Source: Halorubrum vacuolatum
GTDB taxonomy: Archaea; Halobacteriota; Halobacteria; Halobacteriales; Haloferacaceae
Assembly (NCBI RefSeq): GCF_900188065.1
Contig: NZ_FZNQ01000010.1
Coordinates: forward strand, 40,353-104,352
Direction: 5' to 3'
Length of the DNA: 64,000 nucleotides
A model generated the notes under the pieces. It was not told where the DNA came from, searched no databases, and was given only the letters and a program-made list of their open reading frames with translations. The position numbers and the translations under genes were made by a program. Shown in pieces: positions 63,955-64,000 of the stretch (the stretch's first letter is position 1; each line of letters begins with the position of its first letter).

Positions 63955-64000
63955 TTAAGATTCGCAACCCACCTGTTCTCTCGGGTGGAACAACCCGGAG
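63955..64000 (-). CDS. tnpB: TnpB (RNA-guided nuclease/transposon protein) C-terminal tip, partial
   Basis: In the frame that ends with TAA at 63955-63957, the last residues read SGLFHPREQVGCES, a C-terminal ending I recognise from haloarchaeal IS1341-type TnpB proteins. The N-terminal bulk lies past the window edge, so the nuclease motifs cannot be checked. Confidence 0.72.
   Translation of the reverse strand, partial: SGLFHPREQVGCES

Overview
This window is chromosomal DNA from a halophilic archaeon (class Halobacteria). The evidence is: GC-rich sequence; strongly acidic proteins; archaeal genes (PolD large subunit, TFE, aEF1B, S8e, S17e, archease, RtcB, Trm56, HMG-CoA reductase); F420-pathway genes; a sensory rhodopsin II/transducer pair; and many leaderless starts with a TATA-like box about 25-30 bp upstream. 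Gene content and the PolD intein fit a Halorubrum-like haloarchaeon, but the genus is an inference.

1-9.7 kb (all minus): a HAD phosphatase cut by the window edge, an acyl-CoA dehydrogenase, an AIR-synthase-like protein, an alanyl-tRNA editing protein, PolD large subunit carrying a 188-residue mini-intein inside its catalytic motif, a PPC-domain protein, a NifU-type Fe-S protein and DUF5783. 9.9-10.1 kb: tRNA-Leu(CAA) with a duplicated 3' end. 10-19 kb: DUF309, an aspartoacylase-like protein, an ATP-NAD kinase family protein, a 38-residue membrane protein, a CinA/MoaB-like protein, a DUF5803 lipoprotein, DUF2110-TFE, a degenerate HtpX-like protein, Trm56 and HtpX. 19-31 kb: a repeat-rich intergenic region, a NagD-like HAD, RNase HII facing RtcB, a Tat-exported protein, a thiamine-binding protein, an alpha/beta hydrolase, the htrII-sopII phototaxis operon, YqeC, S8e, archease and a GNAT protein. 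31-46 kb: HMG-CoA reductase, CofH, a biotin carboxylase/BCCP fusion, Trm1, a LolA-like protein, an HpcH aldolase, a BrkB-coiled-coil fusion, PAP2, glutamine synthetase, a frameshifted Lrp and TspO. 46-64 kb: a GNAT, a methyltransferase, a His-tailed AAA ATPase, a NasA-type nitrate reductase, aEF1B with a zinc micro-protein, a TctA-like permease, S17e, the cofD-DUS-citG-DUF447 operon, an isoaspartyl peptidase, isocitrate dehydrogenase, SecD/SecF, and finally the right end and 3' tip of an IS200/IS605-type tnpB.

The most unusual signal is a family of three intergenic elements (about 19.53-19.64, 57.57-57.69 and 60.57-60.67 kb). Each has two hairpins in the same order around short conserved strands (GCGCGAGGGAG before and CGAGGCTGGGGAGG after the second hairpin). 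The hairpin stems have unrelated sequences but are fully or almost fully self-complementary. That is the pattern of a conserved structured RNA or a palindromic mobile element. I know of no name for it.

Functional links: archease and RtcB are the tRNA ligase system; CofH and CofD are F420 synthesis; HtrII and SopII are photophobic signalling; Lrp lies divergently beside glnA, its known target in Halobacterium; SecF and SecD are one translocase accessory. All statements come from reading the sequence; no database search was run.
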